Shown: positions 40,186 through 49,603 of the stretch, piece after piece
Numbering within the stretch: position 1 is the stretch's first letter
Layout: each line of letters opens with the position of its first letter
From: [Actinobacillus] rossii
GTDB lineage: Bacteria; Pseudomonadota; Gammaproteobacteria; Enterobacterales; Pasteurellaceae
DNA: 64,000 nt
NCBI GenBank assembly: GCA_900444965.1
Contig: UFRQ01000003.1
Coordinates: 1,798,001-1,862,000 of the forward strand
Direction: 5' to 3'
Translations under genes and position numbers: made by a program
Notes under the pieces: model-generated
What the model was told of the DNA's origin: nothing
What the model saw: the letters and a program-made list of their open reading frames with translations, nothing else
Database searches by the model: none

Positions 40186-43100
40186 TTAACTCGTCAATTC
40201 ATCCGCAATCACTTCCGCTTGTTCCAACACAAATTGAATAGCCTCATCACATTTATCCGGTGGATATTTGAATAATCTTAATGTTACACGCACCAAGTTT
40301 CTCATTTTGGCACGCACTGCTTCTTTGTATTGCCAGTCAATGGTGGCGGATTTACGCAGTTTATCCGTAATCGCTTTTGCTAAGTTTTTCAAGGCTTCAT
40401 CGCCCAATTCTCGCACCGCACTTTCATTACGGGCAAGGGCATCGTAAAAGGCAATTTCTGCTGGCGATAAACCCAATTTCTCCCCACGTTGCAAGCGTTC
40501 GGTAAATTCCTTGCTCATATTCAGCAACTCTTCCAACACTTGCATAATGGTGAGATTTTGGTTGTGGTATTTGTTTAACGCCTCTTTCAAACGCTCGGCA
40601 AAATCTTTTTGCACCGCCAAATTGCCTGTTCCTTTTTCATTGATTTGGCTACGCAAATAACGCTCCACCGCCAACAGCCAAAGCTCTTTGGTTTGACTGT
40701 TTTTGATTTTCTCTAAAAACTCTTCCGACAAAATATTAATATTCGGCTGTTCACGGTTGAGCAAATCAAACAGGTTAATCACACCGCTTGCGTCCACCGC
40801 TTTATTTAATAATGCCACCAACTGCAACTGACGTTCTTCGCTTGAAGCGGTGGAATTTGGCTCACGTTTTGCCAAAATCGCTCGCACCGCATCATAAAAG
40901 GCAAGCTCTTTTTGGTACTGCTGAACATCGCCGTCTGCACCGCATAAGCTAAAGCCTTTTTTCGCCAAACGCACCGCTTTTAAAAACGCATTACGTCTTG
41001 GGGTTTTCTCGGTTTTATCCGCAACTGCTTGATGATCTAAGGCGAGAATATGGTTCGCTCCCAACACTACTTGCTTGAACAACGCCAGTTCATCTTCAAT
41101 TTTCAAGGCATCAAACAGCTTAAACGGCTGATCGTTCACAGGTGTAGCAAACTGCCCACGCACAACATCAATATACTCCAACATCTTCGCCTTAATTTCG
41201 GCGATATTGTGGGTCATCTGCCCTTTGCCGTGCGAGTGAGTATATTGTTCTGTCGCTTCCCGAAGTTCGCTGGTTAGTCCCACATAATCCACAATCAAAC
41301 CGCCATTATCACGGCTTTTATTGCGGAACACACGGTTTACCCGTGCAATCGCCTGCATTAAATTATGCCCTTTCATCGGCTTATCAATGTACATCGTATT
41401 GCAACAAGGGGCATCAAAACCCGTTAGCCACATATCACGCACAATCACAATTTTCAGCGGATCGTCAGGATCTTTAAAACAGCATTCCAACAGCTTTTTA
41501 CCTTGCGAAGAATAGATATGTTTTTGAATGTCCGCAGGATCGCTCGCCGACCCCGTCATCACAATCTTAATCGCCCCTTCATTCACATCATCGCTATGCC
41601 ACTCTGGACGAAGTGCGGTGATTTTTTCGTACAATTTCACACAAATCTGACGGCTCATCGCCACCACCATAGCCTTGCCGTCAATTAAAGCAGTGCGTTG
41701 TTCAAAATGTTTGACAAAATCTTCTGCCAAACGGCTCAAACGCCCCTCTGTTCCCATTAATTTTTCACGCAAACGGAAGTTGTAGCTACTTTCATCATCT
41801 TCATCAATTAGCATTTGGGCTTCTTGCACCACATTATCAAACTCGGCACTCTGTACAATCGGAATTTGCCGTGCTTCATAAATAATCGGCACTGTCGCCC
41901 CATCTTCCACCGCATCGGTAATATCGTAAATCGACACATATTTACCGAACACTTCCTGCGTATCTTTATCTTCAAGACTAATCGGCGTGCCGGTAAAACC
42001 GATAAAAGACGCATTTGGCAAAGCATCACGCAAATGTTTTGCATAGCCGACACGGTATGTCCCTGTGCAGTTTTTATCGTTCAGTTTCACACTTTGGCTA
42101 AAACCATATTGCGAACGGTGAGCCTCATCGCTGATCACAATAATATTGTGTCGCTCGTTTAACACAGGGTGAGCCTGCTCGCCCTCTTGCAAACCGAATT
42201 TCTGAATAGTGGTAAAAATCACACCGCCTGTTTCACGCTTGGCAAGTTCTTCACGCAACGCCTCCCTGCCGTCTGCCTGCACAGGTTGCTGACGAATTAA
42301 CGCCTGACCGCCTGAAAAGGTGGCATAAAGCTGACCGTCCAAATCATTGCGGTCGGTGACTACCACAATGGTCGGGTTGCGTAGCTCCGCCTGCGACAAC
42401 AATTTACCCGCATAAAACAACATCGACAACGACTTGCCCGAACCTTGTGTATGCCACATCACCCCGATTTTGCCATTGCCCTGCTCGCTCGCCGCCCACA
42501 GCGTACAATCCACCGCTTCATTCACACCGTAGAATTGATGATAAGCGGCAATTTTCTTCACCAAACGACCGCTTGAGGTTTGCTCAAATACAATAAAATT
42601 CTGGATATAATCCAACAAACTCGCAGGGTTAAGCAAGCCACTCACCAAGCCTTCCAACTCGTGTTCAAACGAAATCCGTTGCTTGTTCTTCTCGTCCACC
42701 ACACGCCAAGGGGTAAACCGCTCCAAATCCGCCGTGAGCGAACCAACCTTCGCCAAAATACCATCGCTGATCACAAGGGCTTGGTTATACACAAACAGAT
42801 CGCCGATTTCCTGCTTATACGTCTGCAACTGATTAAACGCCTGTGGCAAATCCGCATTCTCTTTCAAGGGATTTTTCAGCTCCAACACCACCACAGGCAA
42901 GCCATTGATATAACAAATCACATCAGGACGGCGATTGCCCTTCCGCCCCAAAATCGTCAGCTGGTTCACCACATCAAAACGGTTTAGGCTTGGCTGTTGA
43001 AAATCAATCAAACGGGCAAATTCCACATTTTGCTCATCATTTTCCCGATACTCCACCCGAACGCCCTCACGCAAGTAGCGATAGGCTTGCTGATTACGCT

Positions 43101-43347
43101 CCGTTAAATCCGTAATATCCGTTTTGCACACCAACGCCACCACTTCGTCCACAGAGGCAGACGGCAACTGCGGATTTAACCGCTCCACCGTCTCACGCAA
43201 CACCGAACGAAACACCACCTCGTCCGTCCGCAACCGCCAAGGATTTTCCCCATCGGCATTGATGGTCGAACCGTGCGTATAATCCCAACCCAATTCCTGC
43301 AAAAATCGCAAACAGGCTTGTTCAATGGTGTTTTCGTTGATGAGCAT
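40186..43347 (-). CDS. hsdR: Type I restriction enzyme, R subunit
   Basis: 1053 residues from the ATG at 43347 ([16 protein letters not shown]), which has AAGGA 7 nt upstream; in-frame starts further up are less likely. N-terminal nuclease: [21 protein letters not shown] (D...E-x-K). SF2 motor: Walker A in [15 protein letters not shown] box [19 protein letters not shown] and motif [12 protein letters not shown]. The C-terminal part is helical and assembles with HsdM/HsdS. It cleaves DNA after translocation. It is separated from hsdMS by about 3 kb holding an IS copy, a RAYT remnant and a pseudogene. Confidence 0.93.
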   Translation of the reverse strand: MLINENTIEQACLRFLQELGWDYTHGSTINADGENPWRLRTDEVVFRSVLRETVERLNPQLPSASVDEVVALVCKTDITDLTERNQQAYRYLREGVRVEYRENDEQNVEFARLIDFQQPSLNRFDVVNQLTILGRKGNRRPDVICYINGLPVVVLELKNPLKENADLPQAFNQLQTYKQEIGDLFVYNQALVISDGILAKVGSLTADLERFTPWRVVDEKNKQRISFEHELEGLVSGLLNPASLLDYIQNFIVFEQTSSGRLVKKIAAYHQFYGVNEAVDCTLWAASEQGNGKIGVMWHTQGSGKSLSMLFYAGKLLSQAELRNPTIVVVTDRNDLDGQLYATFSGGQALIRQQPVQADGREALREELAKRETGGVIFTTIQKFGLQEGEQAHPVLNERHNIIVISDEAHRSQYGFSQSVKLNDKNCTGTYRVGYAKHLRDALPNASFIGFTGTPISLEDKDTQEVFGKYVSIYDITDAVEDGATVPIIYEARQIPIVQSAEFDNVVQEAQMLIDEDDESSYNFRLREKLMGTEGRLSRLAEDFVKHFEQRTALIDGKAMVVAMSRQICVKLYEKITALRPEWHSDDVNEGAIKIVMTGSASDPADIQKHIYSSQGKKLLECCFKDPDDPLKIVIVRDMWLTGFDAPCCNTMYIDKPMKGHNLMQAIARVNRVFRNKSRDNGGLIVDYVGLTSELREATEQYTHSHGKGQMTHNIAEIKAKMLEYIDVVRGQFATPVNDQPFKLFDALKIEDELALFKQVVLGANHILALDHQAVADKTEKTPRRNAFLKAVRLAKKGFSLCGADGDVQQYQKELAFYDAVRAILAKREPNSTASSEERQLQLVALLNKAVDASGVINLFDLLNREQPNINILSEEFLEKIKNSQTKELWLLAVERYLRSQINEKGTGNLAVQKDFAERLKEALNKYHNQNLTIMQVLEELLNMSKEFTERLQRGEKLGLSPAEIAFYDALARNESAVRELGDEALKNLAKAITDKLRKSATIDWQYKEAVRAKMRNLVRVTLRLFKYPPDKCDEAIQFVLEQAEVIADELTS

Positions 43348-43369
43348 TGTTTTTTCCTTTTTCATTTTA

Positions 43370-43393
43370 TTTTTTCGACACAGATCGAAAAAA
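43370..43393 (-). promoter_or_regulatory. Palindrome just upstream of hsdR
   Basis: TTTTTTCGA and TCGAAAAAA flank a 6-nt centre (CACAGA), 23 bp before the hsdR start. It may be an operator or an mRNA hairpin; nothing further is shown. Confidence 0.35.
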
Positions 43394-43470
43394 TGATTTT
43401 TGATGGTTGATGGAATGTGTTTGGTTTCATCAAAATTTGTTCCAATTTTCGTTGAATTAAATTCGTTGGC

Positions 43471-43547
43471 GGACACACGCAGTGTGTCCCTACCAAATTA
43501 AAATCCCAATAAAATCAACCCCGTAGGGACACACTGCGTGTGTCCGT
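43471..43547. repeat. Pair of inverted REP-like palindromes
   Basis: Two perfect 24-bp inverted copies at 43471-43494 and 43524-43547, separated by 29 bp. Each contains the palindrome ACACACGCAGTGTGT and a GTAGGG/CCCTAC tail. They precede a RAYT gene by 14 bp, the usual layout of REP elements mobilised by such transposases. Confidence 0.85.
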
Positions 43548-43561
43548 TTTAGGAGATACTG

Positions 43562-43852
43562 ATGAATTATCCAAATCGCAAATCTGTCCGTGTAAAATGG
43601 GATACCTATCAAAATGGCTGTTATTTTGTAACCGTTTGCACCCAAAATAAAATTCATTATTTTGGCGAAATTCAAAATCAAACAATACAATTAACAACAT
43701 TAGGTAAACAATTACAAAATATCATTCAAGACACAATAAATTTAAGACAAAATCAATTTATCGAAATACCTATTTTTACCGTAATGCCAAACCATTTTCA
43801 TTTAATCATCACCATAAACAGTGATACAGACAAACATCAACATTATTTGTAG
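43562..43852 (+). pseudogene. REP-associated tyrosine transposase, truncated by IS copy 3
   Basis: 95 native residues: MNYPNRKSVRVKWDTYQNGCYFVTVCTQNKIHYFGEI...MPNHFHLIITI. The HUH motif is present (NHFHL), the N-terminal W-x-x-G-x-YFVTVCT block is typical of Y1/RAYT proteins. The frame hits the IS at 43848 and stops at 43852, so the C-terminal half with the catalytic tyrosine is lost. It is flanked by its own REP-like palindromes. Confidence 0.88.
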
Positions 43853-45048
43853 AAGATCAAACCTAATCTGACAGTCCCCGTTTAGAATTACCGTGTCTGT
43901 CAGATTAATTTGAGCTTAAATTCTTTTCTGCCCAAATCCCTTTTCCATCAAGTAATGTTGCCATCGGTGTTCTGCCACAGCACATTTTTCCTTGATGTGT
44001 TCGATGGTGATTATAATACATTAACCACTCATCTAAATCAGCTTGTAATGTCGCTAAATCCGTATATATTTTCTTCCTAAATGCGACTTGGTAAAATTCT
44101 TGTAAGATAGTCTTATGAAAACGTTCACAGATACCATTCGTCTGTGGATGCTTCACTTTCGTTTTAGTATGCTCTATGTCATTTATCGCTAAATAAAGCT
44201 CATAATCGTGATTTTCCACTTTGCCACAATATTCACTACCACGGTCGGTGAGAATACGCAACATCGGTAATCCTTGGGCTTCAAAGAACGGCAGGACTTT
44301 ATCATTGAGCATATCTGCAGCGGCAATTGCGGTTTTCATTGTGTAGAGCTTTGCAAAAGCAACCTTACTATAAGTATCAACAAATGTTTGCTGATAAATG
44401 CGTCCAACACCTTTTAAATTACCTACATAAAAGGTATCTTGTGAACCTAAATAGCCCGGATGAGCGGTTTCAATTTCTCCACTCGATATATCATCCTCTT
44501 TCTTACGTTCCAAGGCTTGGACTTGACTTTCATTTAGAATAATGCCTTTCTCAGCTACTTCTTTCTCTAGTGCATTTAAACGCTGTTTAAAGTTAGCAAG
44601 ATTATGACGTAGCCAAATGGAACGAACACCACCAGCTGAAACAAACACACCTTGCTTGCGAAGTTCGTTACTCACTCGAACTTGTCCGTAAGCTGGAAAA
44701 TCTAGAGCAAATTTTACAACAGCTTGCTCAATGTGCTCGTCTACTCGATTTTTGATATTCGGTACCCGACGAGTTTGATTAAGTAATGCTTCAACACCGC
44801 CTTGCTCTACGGCTTGTTGATAGCGATAGAATGTATCTCGGCTCATCCCCATCGCTTTGCAAGCTTGAGAAATGTTTCCAAGTTCTTCTGCTAAATTGAG
44901 TAAACCGGTTTTGTGTTTAATGAGCGGATTGTTAGAATAAAACATGAGAGTTTCCTTTTTTGTTTAGATTGAATTTTAGACACTCATATTCTAAACGGGA
45001 AACTCTCATTTTTATAATGATTTGTCAGATCAAGTCTGATCTTCTACA
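43848..45048 (-). mobile_element. IS481-family insertion sequence, copy 3
   Basis: 1201 bp, same ends as the other copies. Flanking heptamers are CATTATT (left) and CTTCAAA (right), so there is no target duplication. It truncates the RAYT gene on one side and ends inside or at the end of a small hypothetical gene on the other, which suggests that DNA between them has been lost. Confidence 0.93.
43905..44945 (-). CDS. IS481-family transposase, copy 3
   Basis: 346 residues, intact HTH and DDE core. One residue different from copy 1 and three from copy 2. Start codon in the same hairpin arrangement as in copy 2. Confidence 0.95.
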   Translation of the reverse strand: MFYSNNPLIKHKTGLLNLAEELGNISQACKAMGMSRDTFYRYQQAVEQGGVEALLNQTRRVPNIKNRVDEHIEQAVVKFALDFPAYGQVRVSNELRKQGVFVSAGGVRSIWLRHNLANFKQRLNALEKEVAEKGIILNESQVQALERKKEDDISSGEIETAHPGYLGSQDTFYVGNLKGVGRIYQQTFVDTYSKVAFAKLYTMKTAIAAADMLNDKVLPFFEAQGLPMLRILTDRGSEYCGKVENHDYELYLAINDIEHTKTKVKHPQTNGICERFHKTILQEFYQVAFRKKIYTDLATLQADLDEWLMYYNHHRTHQGKMCCGRTPMATLLDGKGIWAEKNLSSN

Positions 45049-45453
45049 CTTCAAACGCCAATAACACGTTTTACCTTCTAGCTTTTTCTCAACTAATGAA
45101 TGCTTAACAAGATGATTTAGTGTACTGTGAATGGTTTGTAAATGTAAACGTGACGCACCGTTATCAATAGATTGATTATCTAATTTCAATGCTTGAAGCG
45201 TAATCTCATTTGTATGAAACCATTTTTCAGGTTGTTTTTTAAGAATATGTGCCACTAATTGACGTGGTGATGACTGAAAACGGCTATTTCGAACTTTCTT
45301 GCTTAATGAAAAATCTGAATCCCTTGCATGGTTCAAGGCGGTTCGATAGTCTAAAATTTTCTGATTTAATCCCTTTATCTTTGCTTCACATTCATTTCTT
45401 TCTTGTTCTGCGAGTGAAATTTATTCCATTAATAACTTTTCTAATGCATTCAT
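45049..45453 (-). pseudogene. Broken small gene beside the hsd locus
   Basis: A frame starts at the ATG at 45453 (MNALEKLLME) but codon 11 is TAA (45421-45423); after it the same frame continues for about 120 codons: ISLAEQERNECEAKIKGLNQKILDYRTA (coiled coil), then a winged-helix-like part (SPRQLVAHILKKQPEKWFHTNEITLQALKL...HSTLNHLVKHSLVEKKLEGKTCYWRLK). Its end runs into IS copy 3. Looks like a decayed DNA-binding protein; the conserved frame before the stop suggests a recent loss. An internal ATG at 45336 could still give the winged-helix part. Confidence 0.65.
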
Positions 45454-45485
45454 TTTTTCTTACCTTTAATTTACAATGAGAGCAA

Positions 45486-45534
45486 GAAAAATGTAGCAGA
45501 AACACTAAATTAAATCTTTGTGCAACTGCTACAT
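45486..45534 (-). terminator. Terminator after orf322
   Basis: ATGTAGCAG and CTGCTACAT (45491-45499, 45526-45534) form a stem with a long loop; on the minus strand TTTTTC follows. It ends the hsdM-hsdS-orf322 transcript. Confidence 0.55.
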
Positions 45535-45567
45535 AATACCGAAATTTTATGGGAATGTTACCGCTTG

Positions 45568-46536
45568 TTATTTTTTCAATAATTTATCGAACAACATACT
45601 TACAATATTATTTGTTGTTTTTTCATCAATAAATTCTTTATCAGGCTTATCCAACACGCTTGCTGGATTTTTACCTAATTCTCTGATTGTTTCTTCAAAT
45701 AACATTATATTAAGCATTTGCTTCTTCTCTTTAACTGTTTCAGGCATTTTATCAATCTGCTCTTGGAAATTGATAAATGAACTTGCTAATACTTCTTTAT
45801 GTCTATATTCCTGCGAAAGTCTAAAATTTTCCTTTCTTAATCTAAATAAAAAGGCTAATAAAATACCGAACAACATTAAAATAGAAAATCTTTTTAAATA
45901 AAAGAAAACCAACTTATAACTTTCTAGATTATCGCCAATATCACTTTCTGTAACTTTAACAATAAAGAAAAGTAAAATAAAAATAATTATTAAAACAAGA
46001 AAATTATTTAATAATTCGAACTTACTTTTCTCATCTCTAAATTTTTCAGATAGAGAATTAATAACTTCCAAATTCCTTGCTTCCTTAATCTGTTCAGATA
46101 CAGACGCAATATCCTTTTGATAATCAGAGATAACATTAAGAAACAATGGAATAAAATACTCCCTAACATTCGAATGTAAACTCTCAGCGTCAAGAAGCAA
46201 TTCAGCTAGTTTTTCTTTATCATCACAAAGAAAAACAGTTGCTTCATCTGTATTTGTCTGTTTTGAATACGATATAACTTTCTTTTGTAGCTTTTCTATT
46301 ACATCATCAAAAAGAGCACATTCTTTATGATTGATATGTATTTTATTCTTAGCCGCTACTGAAATAATATTATTGCATTGAGAAAGAATATTGCTTAAAT
46401 TTTGACATTCCTTTATTAATCTTTTAGGATCTAAATACTCACCACCATTAGCTTCAACATATTCTATGCGATCAAATATCACATCGAAATAACGATAATA
46501 GTAGTCTTCCCACTTTTTATAAAATACATCACTCAT
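45568..46536 (-). CDS. Unrecognised two-transmembrane coiled-coil protein coupled to hsdS
   Basis: 322 residues from the ATG at 46536, which overlaps the hsdS stop by 8 nt. The N-terminal half (about residues 1-175) is helical, with long charged stretches such as KECQNLSNILSQCNN and EKLQKKVISYSKQ. Two transmembrane segments follow: LLNNFLVLIIIFILLFFIV (about 180-200) and FSILMLFGILLAFLF (about 220-236), then a cytoplasmic helical tail (KENFRLSQEYRHKEVLASSFINFQEQIDKMPETVKEKKQMLNIML). Strongly AT-rich against its neighbours. I do not recognise the family. Its position in the operon points to a defence-linked or RM-linked role. Confidence 0.75.
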   Translation of the reverse strand: MSDVFYKKWEDYYYRYFDVIFDRIEYVEANGGEYLDPKRLIKECQNLSNILSQCNNIISVAAKNKIHINHKECALFDDVIEKLQKKVISYSKQTNTDEATVFLCDDKEKLAELLLDAESLHSNVREYFIPLFLNVISDYQKDIASVSEQIKEARNLEVINSLSEKFRDEKSKFELLNNFLVLIIIFILLFFIVKVTESDIGDNLESYKLVFFYLKRFSILMLFGILLAFLFRLRKENFRLSQEYRHKEVLASSFINFQEQIDKMPETVKEKKQMLNIMLFEETIRELGKNPASVLDKPDKEFIDEKTTNNIVSMLFDKLLKK

Positions 46537-47821
46537 TACTAATATCCCCACTCAACAATTTAGGTAATAATTCATCTCTTATTTCGCTCAAAATTCGATT
46601 TTCTTCTAAAATTTTGTCCACTAGTACACACATATTTGCTACCTTTTCAGAAAAATAATTGCATAGTTTCAAATTATCAGGAATTATAACTTCCTTAACT
46701 ATAAATTCCATCCAATGCCGTCTATATTCCTGAAATTCTTGTTTATCTTTAACTGCATAATAAACCCAGTATGTTGGTAGTTTTTTTCCTTTTAAAGCAA
46801 TCACATTTTGATAAATAGAAAATGGTTTTGTGGATAATTTTGTTATACAAGTATGATCACCAAAAATAAACATAGGCTCATCAAGGCTAGCATTAAAAGC
46901 AGGTTCATCGCAATATCCCATTAAGATTTTAGCACCTTGTTCAAAAACAGGAATTTGACCTTCATCCGTTACATCTTCTTTCTTTAATTTTTGCTTGCTC
47001 TTTAATCGCTCAACGATATTTTCAACCTTTTGGATCTCCCACCACCTCGGCATTCCCTCTTCATCAAACCCACTCGGAAATGCCTCTGCGATTTCCCATA
47101 GTTGTTGGTATTGTTCGGGATTTGCCGTCTGCAAGCGGTGTAATTCTTGCGTGTTTTTACCACTGATCACTGCCATTGCCGCTTGGGTGGCTTGCTCCAA
47201 GGTTTGTCCGCTTGCCAGTGCGTTGGCTTTGGCGTGAACGGGGTCAAAATCAATAAACCAGCTTTTAAAAATCGTTTGGGCGATTTGTTCTAAGGTTTGG
47301 TTAATTTGGGTGTTGAGTTCGATTTTTTTATCTAATACAAAGACATTATCAACAATACTTTGTTGAATATCTTTACTAGGTATTTTTAATTCATAATGTG
47401 AAATTGAATCAAATGTAATTTGTGGAAATGTTCCAGAACGTGATTCTGCAATTACTTTAAAATACTCTGTTGCTTCATTAGAAATTAACAATAAAAAAAG
47501 AAATTCGGGTAATATAACTTCTTGATTTGATTCAATGACCATAAATTTTGTCGATACGACATAATCATCTACGCTATCTCCAACTAACAAATATCGCCCA
47601 TTTCCTGGTCTAATTTCACTATATAGAATATCGCCTTTTTGTATTGCCTTTTTAGCCTGACCTGGCAATCCATCCGCTATACTATAATTTTTATGTAAAA
47701 ACTGATTATTTAACACATCTCCTGTATTTATAAAAATTACATTAGAATGTTTACTAAAATCAAATCTTCTACTCGCATTTTTAGCGACCTCTACCAACTT
47801 ATACTCTTTCCAACTACTCAT
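46529..47821 (-). CDS. hsdS: Type I restriction-modification specificity subunit
   Basis: 430 residues with two target-recognition domains: about 1-165 (MSSWKEYKLVEVAKNAS..., IRPGNGRYLLVG) and about 255-400 (WWEIQKVENIVERL..., FGDHTCITKLSTKPF), each followed by a conserved helical spacer (NTQINQTLEQIAQTIFKSWFIDFDPVHAKANA and LEENRILSEIRDELLPKLLSG). It sets the bipartite DNA site for both methylation and cleavage. It overlaps hsdM by 8 nt and orf322 by 8 nt. The recognition domains are AT-rich compared with hsdM. Confidence 0.93.
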   Translation of the reverse strand: MSSWKEYKLVEVAKNASRRFDFSKHSNVIFINTGDVLNNQFLHKNYSIADGLPGQAKKAIQKGDILYSEIRPGNGRYLLVGDSVDDYVVSTKFMVIESNQEVILPEFLFLLLISNEATEYFKVIAESRSGTFPQITFDSISHYELKIPSKDIQQSIVDNVFVLDKKIELNTQINQTLEQIAQTIFKSWFIDFDPVHAKANALASGQTLEQATQAAMAVISGKNTQELHRLQTANPEQYQQLWEIAEAFPSGFDEEGMPRWWEIQKVENIVERLKSKQKLKKEDVTDEGQIPVFEQGAKILMGYCDEPAFNASLDEPMFIFGDHTCITKLSTKPFSIYQNVIALKGKKLPTYWVYYAVKDKQEFQEYRRHWMEFIVKEVIIPDNLKLCNYFSEKVANMCVLVDKILEENRILSEIRDELLPKLLSGDISNE

Positions 47822-49524
47822 ACCCCAACCCTCCCAAATTCGCTTTAATCTTGGCTTCTAATTCTGCACTTTGCTTAAATTGTTGTTGTAAAAGCGCGGT
47901 CAGTTGTTGCATTTTTTCTACAAATGGCACACCGTCATCTTCTTGTTCGGCAGCACCGACATAACGCCCAGGGGTAAGGACGAAGTCGTTTTGGGCGATT
48001 TCGTCAAGGCTTGCGGTGTAGCAGAATGCAGGGATATTTTGGTAGTCGGCGGATTGTTGCCAGCTGTGGTAGGTGTCGGCGACTTTGGCGATGTCGTCTG
48101 CGGTGAAGTCGCGTAAGACACGGTCTTTCATATAGCCGAGTTGTCGTGCGTCAATAAACAGCACTTCGCCTTTGCGTGCTTTGTTTTTGTTCAAAATCCA
48201 GATACAGGCTGGAATTTGGGTGTTGGTAAAGAGTTGGTTTGGTAGGGCGATCATCGCTTCCACAAGGTCGGCTTTGAGAATATTTTTGCGAATTTCGCCT
48301 TCGTTGTTGGTGTTCGATGACATTGAGCCGTTGGCAAGCAACAACGCCATTCGTCCGTTTGGCGAAAGGTGATAAATCATATGTTGTAGCCACGCAAAGT
48401 TGGCGTTGCCTTCGGGCGGTATGCCATATTGCCAGCGTGGGTCTTGGACAAGGCTTTCGTTCCACCAGTCTTTCATATTAAAGGGTGGGTTTGCCATCAC
48501 AAAATCCATTTTTTTATCACGGTGTTGCGGATTGCTGAAGGTGTCGGCGTTGCCTTTGCCGAAGTCAAATTCAATGCCACGAATTGCCATATTCATTGCG
48601 GCAAGTTTCCAAGTGGTTGGGTTGAACTCTTGCCCGAAAATGCTCACTTCGCTGACGTTGCCTTGATGTTCGCGGATAAAACGTTCTGTTTGCACAAAAA
48701 AGCCACCCGACCCCATTGCTGGGTCGTAAATGCGTCCTTTGTAGGGTTCGAGCATTTCGATAATCAGGGTAACAATGGATTTTGGTGTGAAATATTGACC
48801 GCCCTTTTTGCCTTCCGCAAGGGCGAATTGCCCGAGAAAATACTCATAAACGTGACCGAGAATATCTTTTGCTGCCAAGGAAATCGGCTTGCCGTCAAGG
48901 GTTGGACAGGTGAAGTTGGTGTCGGAAAAGAGATCGATTAAGCCTAATAAAATGCTTTCATCAACTTTATAAGGGCTGATGCGTTGAATGACGTTTTTGA
49001 GTTTAGGGTTGTCTTGTTCGATAGCATCAAAAGCGTCATCAATCAAGTTGGCAATGCCTTTAAAGGTTTTCTCGCCCCAGATTTTGTCGCCAATGTTAGC
49101 ACGAGCCACGACTTTGATTTCGTCCCAACGAGCTTGTTGCGGCACCCAGAATACGTTGTCTTGGGCGTAGTTGTCTCGTTCTTCCAGTTCGGCATTGAGA
49201 ATATCGGCAAGTTCGCTTTCGCTGTAAGCGGTCGGGTCGAGATAAAAATCGGACGTTGGATCGGTGTAGCGTTGTTTGATGATGTCTTGTTGTGCCGAGA
49301 AGCTGTCGGAAACGTATTTTAAGAAGATTAAACCGAGAACGATGTGTTTATAGTTGGCAGCGTCAAGCTGTTGGCGAAGTTTATCGGCGGCTTTCCAAAG
49401 GTCGGCATCGAGTTTGTTGAGAAAGGCTTGTTGATCTGCTTGCTGAGTAGCTAAATTTTCAGCCAGATGTGCTGTGCTGTGCTGTGCTGTGCTGTGCTGT
49501 GCTGTGCTGTGCTGTGCTGTGCAT
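47814..49524 (-). CDS. hsdM: Type I modification methylase subunit, phase-variable, out of frame here
   Basis: N6-adenine methyltransferase subunit. SAM motif I YDPAMGSGGFFV and motif IV ANPPF are present; the N-terminal FLNKLDADLWKAADKLRQ is the usual HsdM start region. The only good start, the ATG at 49524 (GGAG upstream), opens straight into a GCACA repeat. With 11 copies the frame closes after 21 codons (TGA just after the repeat); with 9 or 12 copies it would read through to a protein of about 566-571 residues. In this sequence the gene is therefore OFF unless an internal start such as GTG at 49145 works. The long frame itself is intact. Confidence 0.9.
49468..49522 (-). repeat. Pentanucleotide repeat (GCACA)11 in hsdM
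   Basis: Eleven perfect tandem copies (55 bp) begin at the G of the hsdM ATG. Change by one unit shifts the frame; n divisible by 3 is ON. Phase variation by 5-bp repeats in hsdM is known from H. influenzae (a GACGA tract), but the motif here differs. Confidence 0.95.
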
Positions 49525-49603
49525 TATACTATATCTCCGTAGTAAATTTCAATAAAAAATCAATAATTTATGTTTTTTATAGCGTTATGAAACAATCATT
49601 TTC

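Noticed and set aside
42580..42987. Plus-strand frame of 135 codons inside hsdR
   Set aside because: Antisense shadow of a well-supported gene; no ribosome site or domain.
19352..43854. Inversion between IS copies 2 and 3 as explanation for missing target duplications
   Set aside because: Swapping the flanks does not create matching heptamers.
48429..48941. Plus-strand frame of 170 codons inside hsdM
   Set aside because: Antisense shadow of the methylase.
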